Assembly (NCBI RefSeq): GCF_003628535.1
Contig: NZ_RBCI01000002.1
Coordinates: 496,001-560,000 of the forward strand
Length of the DNA stretch: 64,000 bases
Source of the DNA: Flavisolibacter nicotianae
Lineage (GTDB): Bacteria; Bacteroidota; Bacteroidia; Chitinophagales; Chitinophagaceae
Direction: 5' to 3'
Below the pieces are notes generated by a model. It was not told the DNA's origin and did no database searches. It worked only from the letters and a program-made list of their open reading frames with translations. Below are positions 25,211 through 36,700 of this stretch, piece by piece; the first letter of the stretch is position 1; each line of letters begins with the position of its first letter. Both the position numbers and the translations under genes were made by a program.

Positions 25211-25876
25211 TCATTCTTGAATAAGATGTTTTCGCAAGGCATATCGAAACAATTGGATCAGGTTCTTGGCACCGGCTTTTCGCATGATCTTTTCCCGAAA
25301 ACTGTCGATGGTTCTTTTACTGACAAACAGGGAGGCAGCTATGGTTTTACTGCTTTCTCCGTCACAAAGTAGTTTTAGGATCTCGGTCTCGCGTTTGGTC
25401 AATGTTTTCTTCCGGTCATGATCCTGGACTCCATTGTCTTCTCGAAGCTTGCGCATGAAATGAACCGCGGTGGCCGGTGTAAAATATTGGCGACCGGTGT
25501 GGACAAGTTTAATTGCATGGGTCAATTCCTCCGGCGCAGTATTCTTTAACAGGTAACCATCGGCACCGGCGTAGACCATTGCCAAAACCGCATCAGGCGT
25601 GTTTGCGTAGGAGAGGGCAATTGTGTGTACCTGCGGATAACTCTGTTTGATCAATGCCGTGGCCTCAATGCCGTTCATCTCAGGCATCTCCACATCCATC
25701 AATATAATGTCGGGTTGCACCGATTTTAGCATAGCAAGTACTTCTTTGCCATTGGCGGCCTCGCCAACGATTTGGAATGGGTCTTTTTTGCAGGCAGTAA
25801 AAATGAATTTTAAACCGGTTCGAAAAAGTGCATGGTCATCTGCGATCATGATTCGAATCGCATTGTTCGAGTTCAT
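25211..25876 (-). CDS. NarL/LuxR-family response regulator
   Basis: 221 residues from the ATG at 25876. Receiver domain 8-125 with D13/D14 (IADDHALFRTG) and phosphoacceptor D61 (ILMDVEMPEMNG), then a LuxR helix-turn-helix (LTKRETEILKLLCDGES, KTIAASLFVSKRTIDSFREKIM). It is the output partner expected for a HisKA_3 kinase like the one at the window start, but that pairing is only a guess. Divergent from the long operon at 26014, so it could control it. Confidence 0.92.
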   Translation of the reverse strand: MNSNNAIRIMIADDHALFRTGLKFIFTACKKDPFQIVGEAANGKEVLAMLKSVQPDIILMDVEMPEMNGIEATALIKQSYPQVHTIALSYANTPDAVLAMVYAGADGYLLKNTAPEELTHAIKLVHTGRQYFTPATAVHFMRKLREDNGVQDHDRKKTLTKRETEILKLLCDGESSKTIAASLFVSKRTIDSFREKIMRKAGAKNLIQLFRYALRKHLIQE

Positions 25877-25894
25877 AAGCAGTTGTTTGAGGTA

Positions 25895-25902
25895 CAAATA
25901 TA
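25895..25902 (-). promoter_or_regulatory. possible -7 element upstream of the NarL-type regulator
   Basis: On the minus strand TATATTTG fits TAnnTTTG, about 20 nt before the start codon. No well-spaced TTTG upstream, so weak. Confidence 0.3.
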
Positions 25903-26013
25903 ATATGAAAATAATATGAATAATCCGTACAAATGCGGATAAATTTTTGGGTATTCATGCGGATTGTTTCGTGCTGAAATGAAGGGTAGTTTGGTTGTCC
26001 GATTGTTGACATT

Positions 26014-27444
26014 ATGCGCTCTACCCAATTACAAATACTTATTGTCCTGTTATTGGTTTTCTGCACGCTGCTACAAAACGGTATGGCACAGCGTGTTTCG
26101 GTCGGCAACGATTGGCAGGAACTGGTAGAGAAAAATATATCCTCGCTTGCTAAAAAATCCTCCTTGCTCAACGAAAAATTTCAGCAGCAAAATGGAAAAT
26201 ACCTTAGCCGTCTTCAAAAGCAGGAAGCAAAGTTAAAGTTGAAACTAGGGAAGGTGGATAGCGTGCTTGCCCGGCAACTGTTTGACGGAATTGAGGAGCA
26301 ATATGCGGCGCTAAAAGATAACCTACCCAATAAGGGCAACCATTTTTATTCAGGGCATTTGGATAGCCTATCCACTGCTTTACAGATTTTCAAAAAAGTG
26401 CAAACCTTTCCTTCCCCTGCATTGGAAGAGACACTCTCACAGTTTTCTTCCCTGCAGGATAAATTGGATCAAACAGAGGTGATCAAAAAGTTTCTTTCCG
26501 AAAGAAAACGATTATTAAAACAAAGCCTGGAGCATCTCGGCATGCTTGGAGAGCTCAAGGGTTTTGAAAAGAAAGCGTATTACTACGTCACCCAGGTAAA
26601 GGAGTACAGAGCACTGTGGGATGATCCTTCGCAGCTGGAAAAGAAACTGCTGGAAGTCGTATCAAAAACAGAAGTATTTAAAGATTTTTTTCGCAAAAAT
26701 TCGCAGTTAGCGTCACTTTTCGTCCTTCCCGGTGACAATCCTTCCGCGGTATCATTGGCTGGGCTTCAAACGCGAACTTCCGTACAACAAGATATTGTAG
26801 ACCGTTTTGGATCGGGTCCACAGGTTCAGCAGTTGCTCCGCGAAAATCTGCAGGAAGCTCAGGGTCAAATGAATGAGCTAGAGTCCAAGCTCTCCCGGTT
26901 TAGCAGCGGCTCTTTTGGTAATCGTGCAAGTAATATTGAACTGCCGGAGGGTTTCAAACCGAATGGTCAAAAAACAAAACCCTTCCTGCAACGGCTGGAA
27001 TACGGTGCCAATGTGCAAAGCCAAAAAGCGAGGAGCTACTTTCCGGTCACCTCGGACTTGGGACTTTCGCTGGGTTATAAACTAAATGATAACAGTTCGG
27101 TAGGAATAGGTGCTTCTTACAAGTTGGGTTGGGGCAAAGGCTGGAACCATACGAAGCTGACCCATGAAGGAGTCGGACTACGCAGCTATATGGATCTGAG
27201 GCTCAAAGGAAGTTTTTTCCTCAGTGGTGGTTATGAGCAAAACTATCGCACTGCTTTCCGTACCATTCAGCAGTTACACGACCACAGTAAATGGCAGGCA
27301 AGCGGACTAATTGGGTTATCCAAAAAATACAAAGTGAGTAAAAAACTTAAAGGTGAGATGAAATTGCTGTGGGACTTCCTCTCTTTCCAGCAGATACCGA
27401 AAACACCAGCCCTTCTTTTTAGGGTCGGGTATAGTTTGAAATGA
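26014..27444 (+). CDS. exported coiled-coil protein with possible C-terminal barrel, unknown function
   Basis: 476 residues. Signal peptide ending about residue 25 (LLQNGMAQ). Residues 30-310 are strongly helical and charged, probably coiled coil (KLKLKLGKVDSVLARQLFDG, ELESKLSRF). The last 160 residues alternate hydrophobic and polar with many Gly and aromatics (GLSLGYKLNDNSSVGIGASY, FFLSGGYEQNY) and end LLFRVGYSLK, which fits an outer-membrane beta barrel with an aromatic end. It leads a same-strand series reaching the RHS toxin, so it may help export or anchor those proteins (inference). Family not recognised. Confidence 0.75.
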   Translation: MRSTQLQILIVLLLVFCTLLQNGMAQRVSVGNDWQELVEKNISSLAKKSSLLNEKFQQQNGKYLSRLQKQEAKLKLKLGKVDSVLARQLFDGIEEQYAALKDNLPNKGNHFYSGHLDSLSTALQIFKKVQTFPSPALEETLSQFSSLQDKLDQTEVIKKFLSERKRLLKQSLEHLGMLGELKGFEKKAYYYVTQVKEYRALWDDPSQLEKKLLEVVSKTEVFKDFFRKNSQLASLFVLPGDNPSAVSLAGLQTRTSVQQDIVDRFGSGPQVQQLLRENLQEAQGQMNELESKLSRFSSGSFGNRASNIELPEGFKPNGQKTKPFLQRLEYGANVQSQKARSYFPVTSDLGLSLGYKLNDNSSVGIGASYKLGWGKGWNHTKLTHEGVGLRSYMDLRLKGSFFLSGGYEQNYRTAFRTIQQLHDHSKWQASGLIGLSKKYKVSKKLKGEMKLLWDFLSFQQIPKTPALLFRVGYSLK

Positions 27445-27471
27445 AAAAACAAAATAGCAAAAACAATAGGC

Positions 27472-27921
27472 ATGAAAAAGCTATTCTTAACAATTGTCAC
27501 TTCTCTTTCGCTTTTCCAGTGCTTTGGTCAAGTAGATACTATGAATATGACAACAGGTCCACTTTTATTAGAAGCCAGAGACGCTGAATTTATCAGTTCA
27601 CTTTTCGTGTACAATAAGCCGCTCCAGGAATTTTTTTTCAATGACATCCGTAATAGATTTAGAAGTGCTGGAGCGCCAACCGACACAACAATTATTCAGA
27701 TTGACAGCGTGAAAATCGGAACACTTATGTTCTTATCAACTGCTTTACGTAGTTCCGCATACAGAGGTGCCAAAATCGTGTACAATCGCATTGACATTGC
27801 TATACGAAACTGCAAAAGCAGTTTTTTGACAAATTACCTGGAACAACTAGACAAAAAAGAAGTTGATGACTATAATGCAATTCTGCTAGAGGGAAGAAAA
27901 CTATTAACGAATACACCTTAA
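27472..27921 (+). CDS. small exported protein, unknown function
   Basis: 149 residues, with a signal peptide (MKKLFLTIVTSLSLFQCFGQ). The mature part is mostly helical and has no motif I recognise. It starts 27 nt after the previous gene and is more AT-rich than the housekeeping genes. Its place in the RHS-linked operon is the only clue to function. Confidence 0.7.
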   Translation: MKKLFLTIVTSLSLFQCFGQVDTMNMTTGPLLLEARDAEFISSLFVYNKPLQEFFFNDIRNRFRSAGAPTDTTIIQIDSVKIGTLMFLSTALRSSAYRGAKIVYNRIDIAIRNCKSSFLTNYLEQLDKKEVDDYNAILLEGRKLLTNTP

Positions 27922-28007
27922 AGCGTAAAATACCGACTTCAAACAAGATCACTTCAGTTAACCTTGAACCCCAATTATCGATTTATTAATCTCAAAGAAC
28001 TTATTGA

Positions 28008-28919
28008 ATGAAAAAGCCATTCATCTTTTTAGCGTTCTATATATTTTTTACTTATACTGCCTTCGCACAAACAGTAACCAATAAGTTTCCCGCCGATGGA
28101 AATGCAGGTGTTGGTACGACAAGTCCAACTATGACAATTGATGTGGTGAAAAATGCCGCAGCAAATGAAGTAATCGGCGTGCGAATCACGGATCCAATTT
28201 ATCCGACTTATTCAAAGATCTTAATTGGTTCGTTGAAATCCTCTGACGGTACTTATTGCGAGCCCAATATTTGGTTCGGCTCAAACGCGGTTAGCCCATC
28301 TTTCTCAAATTACTCCTTCAATTATGATGCGACATTCGGTACGATGTTCAATTCACCATATAGTATGATAACCCAATTTAGGACTGGCAACGTCACATCG
28401 ATGACAGTCGGTTCCGGGGGAGTGGCATTAGGATTAGGAAACAATGTCGCTCCTACCAATCCATTTCAAGTTCATACCGCAAGTGACTTTGTAATCAATT
28501 CTAATGGAAATGTTGGCATCGGTATGGCAACTCTTCCAGCAGGCTACAGACTAGCTGTTAATGGTGATGCCATTTTCACCAAAATAAAAGTAAAACAATA
28601 CAGTGCATGGCCTGACTATGTATTCCACCCGAAGTATAAACTACCAACTCTCAGTGAAGTTGAAGCTTATATCAAGATGCACAATCATCTGCCTGACCTT
28701 GCCTCTGCCGCGGAAATAGAAAAAGAAGGTATTGATATAGGCGCGAACCAGGCTGCACTCCTTAGGAAAATTGAAGAACTCACGTTGTATTTGATTGACC
28801 TAAAAAAGACGGTGGATGCACAACAAACGATACTAAGGAAGCAACAGCGTCTAACTAACAAGCAAAAAACAATATTGATTGATTTGAAGAAAGCTTCTGG
28901 TCAAAAATTTAAAAAATAA
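28008..28919 (+). CDS. exported tail-fibre-like protein
   Basis: 303 residues with a signal peptide to about residue 20 (AFAQ). The N-terminal part is beta-rich and includes NVGIG segments (NAGVGTTSP, GNVGIGMA) seen in repeated-strand fibre proteins. The C-terminus has the KIKVKQYSAWPDYVFHPKYK, LPTLSEVEAYIKMHNHLPD and EIEKEGIDIGANQAALLRKI series, common to Bacteroidota fibre-like proteins that resemble the end of S74-type tail fibres but lack the peptidase, then a long coiled coil. Probably surface-exposed and oligomeric. Confidence 0.8.
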   Translation: MKKPFIFLAFYIFFTYTAFAQTVTNKFPADGNAGVGTTSPTMTIDVVKNAAANEVIGVRITDPIYPTYSKILIGSLKSSDGTYCEPNIWFGSNAVSPSFSNYSFNYDATFGTMFNSPYSMITQFRTGNVTSMTVGSGGVALGLGNNVAPTNPFQVHTASDFVINSNGNVGIGMATLPAGYRLAVNGDAIFTKIKVKQYSAWPDYVFHPKYKLPTLSEVEAYIKMHNHLPDLASAAEIEKEGIDIGANQAALLRKIEELTLYLIDLKKTVDAQQTILRKQQRLTNKQKTILIDLKKASGQKFKK

Positions 28920-28976
28920 AACTTTAATCTCTTTTGAACCGCAGCGCATTTTGAGAAAGTCATTTACAACTGTGAT

Positions 28977-31900
28977 ATGAATACCATATTTCATACTTGG
29001 GAAAGAAACTGGTTGTCCTTTGGACTTGTCATTTCTTTGTTGCTGGCTAAATATCCCACTTACGGGCAAGTCAACCTGCAAACGGGAAGTGCCATCTTTT
29101 CGCTTCCCTTGTTCGACTGGAAAGACCACAAATCGTCGTTGAATGCAATGATTGCGCTCAACTACAATTCTGGAAACGGGTTGAAGACCAATGAAGTGGC
29201 TTCCAATATGGGACAAGGTTGGAGCCTAATTGCCGGCGGTATGATTACGCGAATGCAGGTAGGAGAACCAGATGATCAAAAGGAAAGGTCGGGGAACTTA
29301 GAGGATATTAACAAGTATCCGAACGGTTATTTATATGCAAGTGCACCGGCTTACCAAGGCGCGCCAACTGCCGTAACAAAATATCCGTTGTATCCACACC
29401 GTAACCAGTTGTATAAACCTCATAATAGCGTTACAGAAGATAGGCAATTAGATTACTTCACTTTTCAGTTCAACGGAAAATCCGGAATGTTCGTCTTAAA
29501 TGCCCCTTCTGCACCGACGTACGATGGACCATCTGGTGATGTTGGTATTCCGTTGGGGGATACAAAGCTGAAAATTACATTTCAGCGCGATGAAACGTTA
29601 CTTAACCAAGGCATACGAACAACCATCACTTCGTTTATCATACAGGATGTAGACGGTTTGCTCTATAAGTTTTCCAACAAAAGCCTTTCAAAAGTTTTGG
29701 ACGTATCCTATTGTGATAGGAGTTTAAGTTATGTGCAAACACAACCAAATTTCAAAGAAGGAAAGATCTATTACCAATCTTCGTTTGAAACAAGAAATGA
29801 ATGGATTATCGATGGGTGGTTTTTAAGTGAAGTGCGGGATCCCTTTACTAGTCGTGTCGTTACTTTTTCATATGGATCACCGAGAATGAGTGCAAACTAT
29901 GCAGGTGCCGACTTTTCATACAATGAAAGTAGTAAATATGCAATTATTACACATAAAAAGTCGGTAATTCAATGCCCGGAACTTTCGCAGATCATTTTTC
30001 CTGACGGCCATTCTGCACAATTTACATATGCCAAAGATAGAGTCGATTTGCCAGGCATGCGTGCTCTAACATCAATTGATATTAAATACACATTTGAGTT
30101 CAAAACGAGGACGATTTCGAGGTACTTGCTTAACACAAGTTATTTTATATTGAATCGTTACGGTACGCCTGTTACTGCTTTTCAAAAAAGCGTTGCCCGG
30201 CTTTGTTTACGGTCTATAAAAAAAATAGGTGTGGATTTAAAAGAAGATTCTCCGCCTTACCAATTTGATTATTACACCGGTTCGGATTTGCCTGATGATA
30301 TTGTGCCGCCACCTTATTCCTATAAAAAAGATATATGGGGCTTTTATAATGGAGATAACAGCGTTGATTACAATTACAGCTTACTTAATACGTCTATATC
30401 AACATTGGACTATGACGATGTGCGAGGCCTCTGCTTTCTACGTTATAATCAGGGAGGGACGTTGCTCCTGAATCCGAAGCATGGATATGCCAAGAATGGA
30501 TTATTGAAGCAGATTATTTATCCAACCGGTGGGACATTGTCATATGAGTATGATCAAAATTGGGGAACGTTGAATAATGTATTGCAGCGCGTTGGAGGTG
30601 TTCATGTTTCGGTGACCAGTGCAACTGATGGAACCGGAGCTAATGGTTGTGCAAATCCCATACGTACAATCTATAACTATGTTTTAGATCAGACAGGTAC
30701 ATCGTCTTCATTATGGGGTATTGAAAATCCTCGTAATCAACTTACGATTACCAATTATTATAATCCTGAAAAAAAGACTTACACAGGCCTTTCCTGTAGT
30801 TTTAAATACAAGTATCCAGGAATTCTTTCCATGCAGCAAGCCATCAACCTGACTACGGCACAGCAGTTACTGCAGGTGTTTTCAGTAGTGGCAGGTATTG
30901 TCAGCACAGCTACTACAATATTGGATGTTGTACAATTCATTGCCGCTGGAACTGGCGTTGGCGCCCTAATCATTGATGCCATCACAACGGTGATCAACAT
31001 CGCCATTACCTGTCTCCATGACTACTCGAAATTGGTGACGACTAATATTTATTACAACTATGATCTGAATGGTGCCAGTCCCCTGCCAGTCCAATTCAAG
31101 CGAGTCGAGGTAAGTGAAAGTTCTGGAAACAATGGGAAAACAGTGTACGAGTTTACCAGTGAAGCGCAATATCCGGTTTGGTTTCCAAGGAATGAAGCAC
31201 TTTCTGCAAAACAACGCTTTGCCTCGTGGGCTTACGGCCTTCCGCTGAAAACGACGGTCTACAATGCAAACGGAAAAAAAGTCAGGCAAACTGAAAATGA
31301 GTATGATACTACATATGCAAAAAGACTAATCAAATTTAACGACAAGTCGTTTGCTGGCATTGCTGGCATCAAATCGCAGCTCGTATCTTGCAAATACCTG
31401 GTAATAAAATCGACGTCTCAACGCGTAACAGATTATTCGGCTATGGATCCGGGTTCATTCCTTACAGGTAGCACAAGTGACCTGCTTGTTGATTTTAACG
31501 GGTATTATACCGGCAGAGTAAACCTTAAAACAACCTATGAAAGATCGTTTGATGAAAATGATGAAACCAGGTTTGTTCAAACAATCACCCGTTACAGTTA
31601 CAATGAGCTAGCCAACTATGAAGTCAATACAATCACTGCTGAGCAAAGTAACGGTGATCTCATAAAAAAAACCTTTACATATTCCAGCGATGACTACACA
31701 GGCGGTTCCGCTATTTATGCGCTGCAGGCAAACAATGTAATCGCACTTCCGGTTACAACAACGACCGCAAACCAAGCCGGCTTGTTGTACGAAAACCGCA
31801 TCGAGTATGTTCAGTTGGGAAGTGGAGTTGTAATGACAGGCAGGTTATTGGAACGACGCTATAATACTCCTGGTCAGTCAACGACTCCTTCTTTCATGGA

Positions 31901-33344
31901 AGTCAGGAAGTTTGTCTACGACTCCGATGGGAACCTGGTTACTGTGAAAGACGAGGGTGCACGTGTCGTCTCAAATGTATACGACAATGATGGTAAATAT
32001 GTGACGGCGGCGGTTGTGAACGCTGATTTCAGCCCGGTAAACGGCGTGCCGGTTGACAAATGTGCATATACCAGTTTTGAAACGAAATCGCTGGGTGGCT
32101 GGACTGTAACCGGCACATTGTCTCCGCCCTCACTTGTGTCAATTTCCGGAAACCAGGCTTTCTTATTATCGACAGCAAACAGTTTGTCTGCTTCATCGCT
32201 CAATGTTTCAAAAGTATACAAGCTTACTTTTTGGAGTTCTGGCACCGTATCGGTTAGTAGCGGCGCTATCTTAAAAACGACCGGCCCGACGCTAAAAGGA
32301 TTGACCTATTATGAGTATGAATTACCACTTGGAGCCGCTCAGGTTACCCTGACCGGCGCCAGTACTATTGACGAACTGCGTCTCTATCCAAAGACAGCAC
32401 GGATGCAAACAATGACCTACGATCCACTCATCGGTAAGACGTCTGAATGTGATGAAAACAATCGCATCGTCTATTACGAATACGACAATTTAGGCCGGAT
32501 GCGAATGATCAGGGACGAAAAAGGAAATATTGTAAAAATGTATGAGTACAATAACGTTTCAAAGCAAGTTGGCTGCCCGACAATTTATTATAGTCATTAT
32601 ACTAAGGAAGTGTTCTCACGGAATAATTGTGTTCCGGGAAATGTTGGTGGTGATGTGGAATACACCATAACCGCCGGAAAATATACGTCAGCAATCAGCC
32701 AGGAGGATGCAGACGCCCAGGTACAAAATGAACTGCTGACGCAGGCGCAGGCATTTGCCAATGCCAATGGCAGCTGTACGAAAGTTTACACCAATGCACT
32801 GCAATCGAAGACGGTGACCTCTGAAAGCTGTGGTCCCGGCTTTGTAGGCGGACAGGTCACTTATTCTGTTCCGGCAGGACGTTATGTTTCGACAATCAGT
32901 CAGGCTAATGCGGATCAGCAGGCTTCGACGGAAATCGATGCCAATATCTACACTTATGCCAACTCTCCTGAACACAGGGTTTGTACTCCTGTAACAACGC
33001 CGCAGTGGTCATGGGAAAGCAATACGTATGAGTGTCGTATAGTTAGTGGTCAAAATCACATGTTCATATTGGAGGTGGACATTAATCCTAGTAGTTCTTC
33101 TTATAATTCACCCAGATGGACAGACGTTGGCCCTTCAACCGAATGTTCGAATTGTGCAAGTTGCTCTGGCGCTCAATATGCCTGCATCGGTGGTGTTTGC
33201 GAAACTGGCGTAAGAGTAAATACCGATTGGATATACGATCCGGAGTCAGGGCTATACAACTGTATTTATCATTACGAGTGGAGCGATGGTTCTTGGTCGC
33301 CAGACTACGTACAAAAATCAACACAACCATGTATTATAAATTAA
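28977..33344 (+). CDS. large exported RHS-like protein with DUF5977 repeats
   Basis: 1455 residues with a signal peptide ending about residue 31 (YPTYGQ). The first 1200 residues are YD-repeat-like beta sequence (QTGSAIFSLPLFDW, NGLKTNEVASNMGQGWSL; YEYDNLGRMRMIRDEKGN near 1170). A strongly hydrophobic run near residues 630-680 (VVAGIVSTATTILDVVQFIA) is unusual for a shell protein. Two DUF5977 units (about 1217-1267 and 1284-1337) each begin with NNC/ESC, VGGxVxYxxxAGxY, then IS(Q)xxAD. A Cys-rich end (NCASCSG) follows. DUF5977 proteins are known in Bacteroidota beside RHS proteins; function unknown. Confidence 0.85.
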   Translation: MNTIFHTWERNWLSFGLVISLLLAKYPTYGQVNLQTGSAIFSLPLFDWKDHKSSLNAMIALNYNSGNGLKTNEVASNMGQGWSLIAGGMITRMQVGEPDDQKERSGNLEDINKYPNGYLYASAPAYQGAPTAVTKYPLYPHRNQLYKPHNSVTEDRQLDYFTFQFNGKSGMFVLNAPSAPTYDGPSGDVGIPLGDTKLKITFQRDETLLNQGIRTTITSFIIQDVDGLLYKFSNKSLSKVLDVSYCDRSLSYVQTQPNFKEGKIYYQSSFETRNEWIIDGWFLSEVRDPFTSRVVTFSYGSPRMSANYAGADFSYNESSKYAIITHKKSVIQCPELSQIIFPDGHSAQFTYAKDRVDLPGMRALTSIDIKYTFEFKTRTISRYLLNTSYFILNRYGTPVTAFQKSVARLCLRSIKKIGVDLKEDSPPYQFDYYTGSDLPDDIVPPPYSYKKDIWGFYNGDNSVDYNYSLLNTSISTLDYDDVRGLCFLRYNQGGTLLLNPKHGYAKNGLLKQIIYPTGGTLSYEYDQNWGTLNNVLQRVGGVHVSVTSATDGTGANGCANPIRTIYNYVLDQTGTSSSLWGIENPRNQLTITNYYNPEKKTYTGLSCSFKYKYPGILSMQQAINLTTAQQLLQVFSVVAGIVSTATTILDVVQFIAAGTGVGALIIDAITTVINIAITCLHDYSKLVTTNIYYNYDLNGASPLPVQFKRVEVSESSGNNGKTVYEFTSEAQYPVWFPRNEALSAKQRFASWAYGLPLKTTVYNANGKKVRQTENEYDTTYAKRLIKFNDKSFAGIAGIKSQLVSCKYLVIKSTSQRVTDYSAMDPGSFLTGSTSDLLVDFNGYYTGRVNLKTTYERSFDENDETRFVQTITRYSYNELANYEVNTITAEQSNGDLIKKTFTYSSDDYTGGSAIYALQANNVIALPVTTTTANQAGLLYENRIEYVQLGSGVVMTGRLLERRYNTPGQSTTPSFMEVRKFVYDSDGNLVTVKDEGARVVSNVYDNDGKYVTAAVVNADFSPVNGVPVDKCAYTSFETKSLGGWTVTGTLSPPSLVSISGNQAFLLSTANSLSASSLNVSKVYKLTFWSSGTVSVSSGAILKTTGPTLKGLTYYEYELPLGAAQVTLTGASTIDELRLYPKTARMQTMTYDPLIGKTSECDENNRIVYYEYDNLGRMRMIRDEKGNIVKMYEYNNVSKQVGCPTIYYSHYTKEVFSRNNCVPGNVGGDVEYTITAGKYTSAISQEDADAQVQNELLTQAQAFANANGSCTKVYTNALQSKTVTSESCGPGFVGGQVTYSVPAGRYVSTISQANADQQASTEIDANIYTYANSPEHRVCTPVTTPQWSWESNTYECRIVSGQNHMFILEVDINPSSSSYNSPRWTDVGPSTECSNCASCSGAQYACIGGVCETGVRVNTDWIYDPESGLYNCIYHYEWSDGSWSPDYVQKSTQPCIIN

Positions 33345-33370
33345 TTATTCAAAGCGACATGGAGATGTCT

Positions 33371-33709
33371 ATGAGCAAAATCTATTTTTTGAATTTACTG
33401 CTGATAGCTTCCGTGCAAACGTCCGCTCAGTATTCGACTCCAGTACTCGTTGCCAGTAAGATTGCGGGAAAACTGCAGGATTCTCTTGGTTTGACTGCCT
33501 TGCAAAAAAAACGGGTATTCACTGCTAATATGCAAATCTACGATTGGAAAAGAGCTGCACGAGAACAATTCGATATCACCGATGCGCAGTTACAAGTCAA
33601 GACTCAGGAAGCTGAAAATAAAAGGGACTCTCTTTACAAAGAAGTGCTTACCAATGCACAATATCTTTTGTATAAGCAAAAAAAGCAGAATCTCGTCACC
33701 AACAATTAG
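33371..33709 (+). CDS. small exported helical protein, unknown function
   Basis: 112 residues from the ATG at 33371, chosen because it gives a clean signal peptide (MSKIYFLNLLLIASVQTSAQ); ATGs at 33329 and 33359 are possible. The mature part (SKIAGKLQDSLGLTALQKKR, then a charged helix) resembles the small LTxxQ-type periplasmic proteins. It lies between the two giant genes, 23 nt before the RHS gene. Confidence 0.7.
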   Translation: MSKIYFLNLLLIASVQTSAQYSTPVLVASKIAGKLQDSLGLTALQKKRVFTANMQIYDWKRAAREQFDITDAQLQVKTQEAENKRDSLYKEVLTNAQYLLYKQKKQNLVTNN

Positions 33710-33732
33710 TCTTAGCCAACAACTAACGCTGT

Positions 33733-36700
33733 ATGCACTATCGGTATTTCTTGCACATCTGTCTGCTGTTTAGCCTTTGTTTTCTTGGGGCTGCAACGCT
33801 TCAGGGACAAAGCAATTGGAATCCGGCACACAGTATTGGAAGCGTGACCAGTGTATATCAATACAATGCAAGCCAGACTCCCACGCAACTGGTTGAAGTT
33901 TACCCGGCAGCTATACCGAACACTGGACTTAGCTATCAATGGTACAGTAGCCTTACACCCGATGACGAAAGCTTTAATCCTATATCTGGAGCGCAAAGCA
34001 GCAGTTATACTTTTAGTGGGCCCCTTCCCCAAACAACATATTTCCGAAGGCGAACAAGGATTGATGCAACCGGAGACTTTCTCTTTTCGAATATCGTGAA
34101 AATACAATTGGTATCTGTCAATTGGGAAGACCGGAATTATCTACGGGAGCATACAGTTCGTATTAACGGTATAACGACGTGGCTATCTGTCGATGCATTG
34201 CCTGTCGGCGATAAGCTGCAAACGACAACCTATATGGATGGACTGGGAAGAACAATTCAGAAGGTGAGCAGGGAAACGGCAACACCTGCACAGGCTAACG
34301 GGCTATGGGGGGATGTAGTGCAATTTTCTCTTTTCGATGCTCTGGGAAGAGAGCCGGAACAATACCTTGCGTACACAACCACTAACCAATCCGGTAGATT
34401 TAAGGCAACGCCCAAAGATGAACAGATACAGTATTTTCAGGCTCTTTACAATGAGACGAAAAGTTTTTCACAAATCGCGTTTGAAAACAGCCCTTTGAAT
34501 CGTGTAAAAAATGTGAAGTTGCCGGGCTACTCCTGGAATACCAGTAGTGGAAATACGGCGGGCTACGAGGTCAATACTATAGATGATAAGGTGCAATTAT
34601 TTGCTGTGTCGTATACTACAGGAAGTGCACCAATATATGGCGGTACATACCCTGCAGGGGTGCTCTACAAATACAGTACTACCGATAAGGATAACAACCG
34701 GGTAATTGAGTTTAGCAACAAGGCGGGACAGTTGATTTTAAAGAAAGTACAATTAGACAATGTGCCGGTTGATGCTTATAAAGGATGGATTTGTACCTAT
34801 AATGTGTACGACGATTTTGGGCGATTGCGCTATCAGTTGCAACCTGAAGCGGTGAAATACCTGGATGAGCACAATTGGTCTTTTGCAGGTGCAGACGGCA
34901 CTAGGGTTTTGAATGAATTTTGCTTCCAGTATCAGTTTGATGAAAAGGGACGAAACACCTGGAAGAAAGCCCCGGGAGCAGAACCGCTCTTCATGATTTA
35001 TGACAGTCGGGACAGAGTTGTTTTTGTGCAGGATGGAAATCAACGGTTGAAGTCACCAGCTGAATGGACCACCACTTTATATGATGAACTGGACAGACCA
35101 GTTATCACAACCCTTTACCGCACAACCAAATCCATAAATGAATTACAGGGCGCCGTTGCCAGTGGAAATAACAGTCCTGTTTCAGTTACCACGCCAGGTG
35201 AGGCTATCAACGATCTTGTGGTGGACAGTCGCGATCCGCTGGTAACACAGTATAAGGCAAGAAATACGATTGAATTTGTTCAAGATTTTGCAAGCAATAC
35301 CGGTGATGAGTTTACCGCTGAAATTGACCCGGCGGCAACAGGCGCTCCATCACTAATTACAGCTGGTGTTTACCAAAATCCGATTAGCAGTAGTGATTTG
35401 AATAATTCTGCAGTCTCAACCATTATCAAGTTTCAATTTTACGACAATTATGCATTTGCTGGGGTAAAACCCTTTGATGTCAACTTTGATAATATTTCCG
35501 CTTACAGCAGTAGCGACCCAAATGTGCAGCCCATCGCTGTGACTCAACGGACGACAGGCTTTCTTACCGGTAGCAAAGTGCGTATTCTGGGTACGGCGCA
35601 ATTCCTGACATCGACTTCGTACTATGACGATCGTGGGGACCAAATTCAAAGCCTGGAAGACAATCTTAAAGCGGGAAAAGACGTGGTAACATTCCAATAC
35701 CATTTTGATGGCCGTGTACTCAGTAGTTATAGTAAACATACAACAATTGGTACGGGCTATAGCAGTTTTGGTGTGCTGACAAAAAATAATTTTGATAAGA
35801 TTGGCAGGATCTCTTCCATTGAGAAAAAATGGGGCAACAACAACTTTAAAACCATTGCAGCTTATACCTATGATGACATGGGCAAACTGAAGATGAAGCG
35901 GCTCGATCCGGGCTATACGGGATCCGGTAAAAATGAGCTTGAGGCACTGACTTACAGCTATAATTTACAAGGTAATCTTACTGGCATTAATAAGGACTAT
36001 GCGCTGAAAACGCCAAGCAAATACAACAAATGGAGCAATTTCTTTGGATTTTACCTTGGGTATGATAACCGGGATGGAGTGTTTAGTAGCGCAAATCTAA
36101 ATGGTCAGGCTGCAGGACAACTTTGGACGACCCAGGGAGATGATCAACAGCGCCGGTACGATTACACCTACGACAATGCAGGGAGACTGGTAAAAGCAAT
36201 CTTTACTGAGCGTCAAACAGCAAATGACGCTTGGAACAGCCAAAAACTGGATTTCAGTGTGACAGGCACAGATAATGGGAAGATCAGATACGATTTGAAT
36301 GGTAATCTGCTTTCCATGATCCAAAAAGGGTTTACACTTTCTAATGCAACACCTGTTGAGCTAGATAATCTGCAATACACCTATGCGCAGTTTAGCAACA
36401 AGTTGCTCAAGGTGGCTGACCTGAGCACCACTATCGGCCAAAACAATGGCAAAGCAGGAGATTTTAAGGATGGGAGCAACGGCAGTGACAACGATTACGA
36501 CTATGACGCCAATGGTAACTTGATAATGGATCTCAATAAGGACGCCTATACATTACCCCAAAGCACGCAAACAGGGAAACAGCCAGGGATCAAATACAAT
36601 TTTCTTGACAAGCCGGAGGAGGTCATTATTGCCGGAAAGGGTACGATTCGTTTTGTCTACGACGCAGATGGCAACAAGTTGCAAAAACTCTTTATACCAG

